Positions 41,401-50,400 of a stretch of 64,000 nucleotides of DNA are shown here, piece after piece (position 1 is the first letter of the stretch; the number at the start of each line of letters is the position of its first letter). The notes beneath the pieces are model-generated. The model made no database searches and was not told the DNA's origin. It saw nothing but the letters and a program-made list of their open reading frames with translations. Source of the stretch: Asterias rubens. Lineage: Eukaryota; Echinodermata; Asteroidea; Forcipulatida; Asteriidae. The DNA lies in assembly GCF_902459465.1 (NCBI RefSeq), contig NC_047063.1, positions 21,249,055 to 21,313,054 on the forward strand. The letters are read 5' to 3'. The position numbers and the translations under genes were made by a program.

Positions 41401-44400
41401 CAATGACTTAGTGCCCCTTCAAGAAGTGCCCCTTCTTGTCCTAGACAAGAATACCTAAAAATATAAACATAAGTAGTAGACTTGCGGTACAACCATGTGT
41501 CAAACACCATTCATAAATACCTAAGACAGTTTATCCATTCTGACTGGTAGAGAGGGCACCACGAGGGGTTGTTTGAACGGATGATATAACACCAGTAAAA
41601 AGTGTTGAAGCATGGGCGTGACACGAGAGCTTGCACCTGTGCTTATAAGAAAGTTTCTTCATTCCTATTGGTCGAGAGCAACGGCTGAAACAGTTGTGCA
41701 AAATCACGCAAAACGCACGGCATCTCCTTATTAGGAATTGTTTACCCGAGGGCCTTACCATTTCATAGCTGGAGGGGTGTTGTGTTGAAAGAAAACATTA
41801 AACAATTAAAATTTTTGCATTTATTTTACCTTTTGACCAAAAAGTGTTTTTTGACCGAAAAGGTATTTATGAATGGGAATCAAAGTGTGTTGAATCGGTT
41901 TTCAACTAAACCCGCCGAGGCCTGGTTCTAGATAATTTACCTCGACTTCGTCTCGGTAAAATTAGCGAGTCCAGGCCTCAGCGCGGGTTTAAAACACTAG
42001 TTGAAAACCTCTTCACCACACATTGATTCCCTTATTTAATACGAAGTTATGTGCTTTCATCATGCTAGATTTCGAGATCTCAAATTCTAAATCTGAGGTC
42101 TCGAAATCAAGTTCGTTGACAACTACGCCACTTCAGAGGGAGCTGTTTCTCACAATGTTTTATACTATCAACCTCTCCCCATTACTCGTGATCAAGAAAG
42201 GTTTTATGATAATAATTATTTTGAGTAAACCAATAGTGTCCATTGCCTTTTAGCTGTACCTTGCACCTAAGAAATCACTGTACAGACATGATTCAAATCT
42301 AACTCCCAAATGGCTTATTCAACAGACAAGAGCACTTCCCCAATCAAGTTGAAACTTACCTTTGCACGTTGTCTCCTCCATTATGAAACCTGGTTTGCAT
42401 TTCACGCAGCTCTCCGGCCCCTTGCCTATACAAGTCTCGCAAGCCATGTGGCATTCCACACACTTGAAAGAACCTGGGGAGTTGTCACAGAATTGGCTGG
42501 ACTCACAGGGTGGATGGTCCTGGTTACACTCGTCTATATCTGTATACAAAAAATAAATCAGACGAATTTGACACACGAGGCAACTTTTGCAGACACCTTG
42601 TGGGGCAACCAACTACAGTACAGGCTAGGGGCACTTTATTTGTAGCACATGAGTTATTTTGTGGCAGACAATGTCTGACAATCCCCAAGAAAAAAAAATT
42701 GATCTGTCAAATGTACTGTAGTTGACTGTGTACTGTGTAGAAGCAATCACCACCTCATATCATGCTGCACACTGGTATAGCGAATCTAGATTCATAAATA
42801 ACCAAGACAGTTTTGCTATCCTAATGGCGGAGAGCGCGTCACGTGGGGTGTTTAAATAAGGGAATAAAAGGGTAGCGATGAGTTCTAAAACGGCCGTTTA
42901 AAACCGGCAGGGTCGTTGCTGTGTGATAAAGGCCCAAGCCAAAGGCGAGGGCCTTTATCGCACGGCCACGACCCTGCAAGGTTTTAAACAGCAGTGTAAG
43001 AATGAGTCACTACTCTTTCATTCCCATCATACATATATGCCTTTTTGGTTAAAAGGCGCAATGAAATAAGAAACTCTGTCAATCTTATCCGTTTTCCGAC
43101 GTCATTGAGCTCTGTACGTGTACATTCGAGACAGTTTTCGGATATGCATTCGTGCGCGTATAGTCTTGGTGCAAGACGTTTTTTCGTTTTCCTTTCACAC
43201 ACAGCCAGCCAACTCATGCACCAACAGCGCCGGCATCGCCCGTAATGAGAAACGCCGTGCATCCAGACTAGCGTGTAGTATCCAAAAACAACAGGTTATT
43301 AACAGCTCCAGCTGATTACAATCAATTGTTTAAATACCTCCACGTGACGCGCTCTCAGCCAATAGGAATAGCAAAACTGTCTGAGGTATTTATGAATGGG
43401 AATTAAAAGAGTAGTGACTCGTTCTTAATAGGCCGTTTAAATCCTTGCAAGGCCCAGACCCTGCCGGTTTAAAAGGCACTCGTCGCTACGCTTTTATTCC
43501 TTAAATTCACAACCATGTGATGATATTGAACGGTCAGAGACACGAAGGTCAGACAAAAAAATGATCCAAATCTCATACAGTTTTTTCAAAGATAGCCTAA
43601 GACATCAATTGCCAGTGCTGAGTGAGTAAATACCTTGACAGCCCTTCTCTTCCACCAGGTTGTATCCTCCTTTGCATTTCTTGCACCCTGTAGGTCCCCC
43701 ATGGATACATGTTGAGGCACATGATTCATCACATCCTAAAAATGCCAACAAGTCCGATGTTTGAGATTACAACATGGAGTAACATGCAATCTATGGACAT
43801 TCTCTGTGTATGGTTACACGTATGGCTAAAAACAAAGCGCTCAACGTGTGACGTCGCAAGGTTACAAATTGTGGCAAACCTAATACAGGACTCGGGAAAG
43901 TACCGAGTATACAGTGCTCCACACATCGGTGTATATGTTATTGAATGCATATGTTGAGAGAAACACCAACTGTGAAGACTAGTCTTTGACAATTACCAAT
44001 AGTGTCTAGTGTCTTTAAGGAACTCAACACTTTCTTGAAGACTAACCTGTGCAGACAGTATGGGTCTCATTTGTCATCTCTGTGAAGAAACCATTTTTAC
44101 AAACGTCGCATAGTTCTCCTTTGTAACCTCCGTTGCATTTACATTTTCCAGTACCAGCGCGTGTTCCACCACCCTGTAAATCAACATTTCAACAATCTTA
44201 GTAAAGCAGGATTATATCAAAGTTTTTTGAAAGGAACTGATTTGTTAGTAAATAAGTTGTGGAAGGTTTCAAAATTGCGAAGCCTGATTTTTGTTGGGGG
44301 AAAAAACAACAACTTTTTCAAATACTTTTTTTCTGAAAACAGTTTTTGTGTATTCCATACAGTTACGCTTACGTCACTCAAAGGAACACATTTGAAAAGC

Positions 44401-47400
44401 ATTTGAAAAGCGTTTGTATTCGTTTGTTATCAAAAGCATGTGGTTAGAAAGATAATTTACAAGTAGAATATAATGATCCACACAAGTATCACTCAAAATT
44501 GCGTGATTTTCCTTTTACATCGTCGACAAACACTGTCGGCCATTTATGGGAGTCAAATTTTTGTCTCCCAGTCTCCCATAAATGGCCGACCGTGTTTGTC
44601 GACGATGTAAAAGGAACACCATGCAATTTCGAGGCATATTTGTGTGGATCATTGTATTCTACTTTAACAACATCTTTCCAACCACGCTTTTAACAACAAA
44701 CGATTAAAAAGGCTTTTTATAGACCAACTCGTTCGATCCAAGGCAACGTGTTCCTTTAAAGTTTCCTTAAACTTAACCCCCACAAAAAATTCAGACTTTG
44801 AGTGAACTTACCGAGCACTTTCCATTGTTTTTGCATGGTCTCTCTACCCCTCCTAGACAATCTATATTAAAAAAAAGTTTTTAAATCAATAAAAGATGTG
44901 AAAAGCTCCTTGTAGTACCCGCATGCATTGATTAACTTCCCCAACCTGGGTTAAGCTGTCAAAGGCACTCGACACGTTCAGTAATTACTCAAAATATGTA
45001 TTAGCACCAAAACTTACTTGGTATTAGTAAGGAGCAAAGGAGAGCTGTTGATATTATACGTTAACATTGTTAGAAATGCTACCCTTTGAAGTAAGGTAGT
45101 TTTTGAGAAAGAGGTAAGCTCTCACTCAAGTATTTGCACCTGACATGCCTGAGAAAGACTTCAGGCCTTAAGCCTGAAAGCACACACATTTGGTGCAACA
45201 AGGGTTTTTTATTCTTTCATTACTTTCTTGCAACTTCTGATGACTAATTGAGCCCAAATTTTCACAGATTTGTTATTTTATGCATTTGTTGGGATACACT
45301 AAGTGAAAATACTGGTCTTTGACAATTACCAAAGGTGTCCAGGGGTGGATTTCACGAGGAGCTAAGACCATCCTTATCTCGACTTAGGACAAGGTACCCG
45401 TCCTAACTAAGGAATAGCCTTAAGTTTTTAGTATCTCATGAAATTGACCGCAGTGCCTGATTGGTTTCAGGGTGAAATAATTGAGGACAATCGCAGATAA
45501 CTAGTGTTTTATAATAATTTTGAAATTAATAACTGGTAATAGTTCTGTTTTCCCTACCTTCACAATTTGGACCAAACCTATTTTCAGGACAGCAAACTGT
45601 AAAAGGAATTTAGACAAAAAATATGCAAATTAGTAGGAAAAAAATGGATAATAATGATCAAATATTTCTGACAAAATTCGTTAAAGAGTAAACGTTGGAG
45701 AGCTGTAAATATTATAAAAAGATTGTTAGAAACGACCCCCTTTGAAGTAATGAAGTTGTAGACGCATGTTAGAGAAAGAGGTGATTTTTTACACAAATTT
45801 GAATCTGAAAAAGGCTCCTGACATGACGCCTTTCTGAAAGCACATGATTCTACAAAACAAGGGTGTTTTTCTTCTCATTATTGTCTTGCAACTTTGATGA
45901 CCATTGAGTCAAAATTTGTACAGGTTGGTTTGTTTTATGCATAAGCTGTGATAAATACAATACAACTGAAGCATGAAGCCGAAGTTCTATGGTGCATTGA
46001 GTGCATCTGTGCAGGTGAAAGTCGCCAGACATACTACAAGGCCTGAAGGCCACTTCAAGGTCTGGGCTACAGTTTTATTTTTCCAGGGGACGTTGCCGCC
46101 TACTCCTGGGGCTGAAACAGTATTTTTATTTTTTTACTCTTGGTAAATCCTTGAAAATGTGTTGACATTCGCTTCTCCCATAAGTTGGCTCAAACCTCAG
46201 ATTAAAATCTGTAAAACATAGTTAATGGCATGACGTTTCAACCCTAACCCTGCTAACAGAGTCTGTCACTAAGGCAAAAATCTGAAAGTGGCACATTTTT
46301 CTCTGCTTAGTCCTCTTAGGCTAATAGGTCGGATTGAAATGGTTTACCCGAGTCCATATGTTCTGTACTGGTCTAATCCATTTAGGAAAATAAACGTACA
46401 TGTAGTAACTTGGTTCTATTCTGTTTTGCGATCAAGAGTCCCCATATAGTGGGCATTCTACCTTTTAGGTTTTCCCTTTTGCACAAAGTTGTGTTTTGAT
46501 GTTTGTATCTAGGTAGTAGGGACTTTTTCGTTTTCGACGACGGATGGTTCTGCGACGGTTGTTCAGCTAAACGTTGTCGTTTTCAGCACAACGAAGATTC
46601 ATCCCAAGTACTGTCATAGAAATTGAGGGACGACCGTCCTCAAAGCCGACGCATGCGCAGATGACGCCAAATGTCATCTGTACCGTCGCAGAACCATCCG
46701 TTGTCGAAAACGAAAAGTCCCTAATAATAAACTAGACTACACAACCATATTAAGGATTTGGGTACTTTTTGTAACACATAACACAATGTCCACAGATTTA
46801 CATTAAACTTACACCATTTGAAGATAATGATATTAGAAAGCGTACCTTAAAATATTAGTTGAAGAGGTGCTGTAGTTGTTGAGAAATGAGTAAAACAATG
46901 TCTTGAAAATGCGTACGTTTCTAAATGCTAAAATAATTTTTGTCTCATGATCACCGAGACGTAATTTTTTTTCATGACATTGTTTAACTCATTTCTCACA
47001 AACTGCAGCACCTCAGCAAGTAATATTTTCAGGGAAGCTTTCTTCTATCACTATCTTCAAACGGTGTACGTTTAATGTAAATCTGTGGACATTGTGTCTT
47101 TTGTCCAACAAAAAGTACATAGACCCTTTAAAGGGAAAACGCTGGTGGAAGAATGCTACTCACTTTTAAGCGTATCTATACAAAACCATTGAAGTAAATC
47201 GGGATGCTCCGTTTGATGTTGTGTCCACCATGTCTCTATCGTTTCTTCGTTGAGTTCCAGCATCATATTGCACTGTAAATATTGATTTAGGTTAGGTTAC
47301 TACTTCAACTGGGTGGACTATTTTAAAAAGGAACATTACAGGACTGATAAGAAGAAAAAAACTTGTCTAAGATCACAGATTTACATAAAACTTACAAAGT

Positions 47401-50400
47401 CTAATGATGATGATAGTGAACAACATCCCTTGAAATATTTCTGTCTAAAATGTCATTCTACATGTAACTTGATGAGAAATATTAATTTGGGTTGTGTTTT
47501 TTTTCTATAAAAATAAGAAATAAGTCAAACTAATTTCCTGTTTAGACTTAACTGCCCAGTGAGTGTTATATTCATTTTCTTTAATCGATATCCTGCAAAA
47601 TGTGGTTTTCACTATTTTCTCATGGCCCAGATGGCTGATCGACCTCAAACTTACACAGATTTGTCTGGTTAAATGTATATGGTGGATTACATACATGTTA
47701 AGTGCTTATAAATACAATGCCAGCAACTGTTTTGTTAGAAAAACCAACTCTGTTTTGTAGCAAACCAATTTCTGTCTTGGATTCTCACCTCATGTTTTTC
47801 TTTGGTGCATAACTGCTCCACAATTTCAATCAGCCTTGTTTCACTGGTTAAAAAAAAAGACAGAGCAACAAGTTACAATAAACATCATGTGGGATGTACA
47901 TCCACCTACATATAGTACACAGTCAGCCCTCCTATTCAATGCCAGCCTGCAATATGACACTATGTAGTAAATCTACTACATGTGTACAAAGTCGACATTC
48001 AGGTCAACCCTCCTACTTTCTGACCATTTTATATCCCTCAGATTGAGGTCTCACAATCAAGCATTCTTTAATTTTTATCTCGCAACTTCGACGACCGATT
48101 GAGCTCAAATTTGCACAGGTTTGTTATTTTATACATGTTGAGATACACCCAGTGAGAAGACTGGTCTTAGACAATTACCAATAGTGTCCAGTGTCTTTAA
48201 CTGTGGGGCACTCTGGACCCAAACTGTGCAAGTCTGGCCGAAGCCTGGTGAAGAGAAAGGGGTCACACTGAATGTTTGTAAACTTCATGTTTAGGTTTGG
48301 AAGTGTAATCTGGACCATTTCAAACGGTTTTAAGTTTTTTTTATTTGTTTTTATTAAATAAATCCAGAAATAATTTGTTTTCTTTAATATTTGCAAATCA
48401 GCCCCAATTCGAACACATTGGCTCACTGCTACCTTGTGCATGGGGAGAGCCTTGATAGGCCTGACATAAAACAGCAAAGGAAGAGAAGGCTCATGGAAAT
48501 AAAACTGAACTGGCCGGTACAACCGTTCTCAATCTCAAATTTGTATACGCCATCTAAACAAAAAATAAAGTATCCAAATAAATCTGCATGCCAGCAAAAA
48601 AGAGTCTGTTTAGGATGGTACCAGTAACACTGGTAATGGTATATAAAATGATAACGCAGGAAATTAATAAATACCCCGTTAGAATATTCATAAAACACAT
48701 TGCTGTTTATATGAAGGTGATTGCAGAACACAGGAATAGTCACTGCAAATCTGATCCCACTCTGACTGCATACTTAGGGCATACTGACTTACAAAGGCAT
48801 AACATTGCAAAATCTGCTACACGTACTATAGGTGTGCTTTACTGTCTTTGAATCAAGATAAGATACAGCAAACGGTTACTTTGGTTCCATTCTCTACGAG
48901 TCAAGATACACGCAATGTTGGCAAAACTACAGATTTCGGTAACTATGCTTTTTAAATTCTCTTTGAATCCTTTTAATTTTGCAGACTACGTGACTAAGCA
49001 TTTCATTTCCTTTTTAAACCATTGTGACCAATAAATAAATGAATGAACGAAGATTTAAGGTACAACAAATGAGTTGCATTACAAACCATGATTACCGGTT
49101 CACTCTCTGTGCATCAAATACATAAGTTTAGGTCAATGCCTTGGTGCCCTTAAAATGATCCAGAAGAATTTTAAAATTTTCTCATAGGGTGCCCTTTGAG
49201 TAGGAGAAAATGCCTTGGTGCCCTTGCCTTTTCAAAAACCAAGCATACAGGCCTGTGCTCGTCTGCATACTTTCTTTGAATCAAGAGAATGTACAGTCAG
49301 TGCAAATTAATGTTTTTACAGTGTCCTTAGAGTTTTGTCTTCTGGAGTATTTTCTTATAATGTATTTTCATATATTTTTTAAAGGCAGTGGACACAGTGG
49401 ACACTATTGGTTATTACTCAAAATTATTGTTAGCATAACACCTCACTTGGTAACAAGTAATGGGGAGAGGTTGATAGTATAAAACATTGTGAGAAACGGC
49501 TCCCTCTAAAGTGACCTACATGTGTAGTTTTCGAGAAAGAAGTAATTTTCCACGATTTTGATTTTGAGACCTCAGATTTAAAATTTGAGGTCTCAAAATC
49601 AAGCATCTGAAAGCACACAACTTTGTGCGGCAAGAGTTTTTGTTCCTTAATTGTTATCTCGCAACTTTGACGACCATTTGAGCTCAAATTTTCACAGGTT
49701 TGTTATTTTATACATTTGGTTTACAGAAGACTGGTCTTTGACAATTACCAATAGTGTCCAGTGTCTTTATAAAGGATCAGAATGGAAATTATACGCTTTT
49801 TCTAGCTTCTTTTTGTGTTATCCTCAACGATTTCTCAGGTTCCTATGTCTTTTATGCTTTTGTATTTAATTTTCTGTTATTGTCCTTTGTTCTATTTTAG
49901 TGAACTCGGTGGAGATTGTTTAATCAACAAGTAAATAAACAAACAAACAAATCATGACAAATTATATTGGTTTTCTGACTCTCTCTTTGAATCAAGATAT
50001 AAAAAAAGCATTGGTAAAATTTGCAAAAATGCTACTTTGCTTAAGTCTTTTTGATGCTTTAAGTCAACACCCGTAAGGTTTGAAAAAAATGCTGCTTTGT
50101 GAATTGTTTAGAGTGCGTTTATTCTGTCATTCAAGTGCACAGTTCAGTCAACATTCTACATAAAGTTGGCATATGACAGTATGAAATCTGGAAGACATTA
50201 ATAATAGATTGTTAAAAAATTCTCATAATTTAAATTTGTCATTTTTGTTTTTTAACAGCGGGAAAGGAATCTATCTGAGCTTCAGCTACTGTGACCTTTG
50301 ACCTGGTTGTTTGACCTTTAAATAGCTGGCATCTAGGAATAGATTATCGCAACACAGTAAGTACAAAATCCTTTGTCATCCATTAGGTTTAAATGTCACA

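Noticed and set aside
42310..42645. 111-residue + strand frame
   Set aside because: Antisense shadow of CRELD exon 9 (42539-42360).
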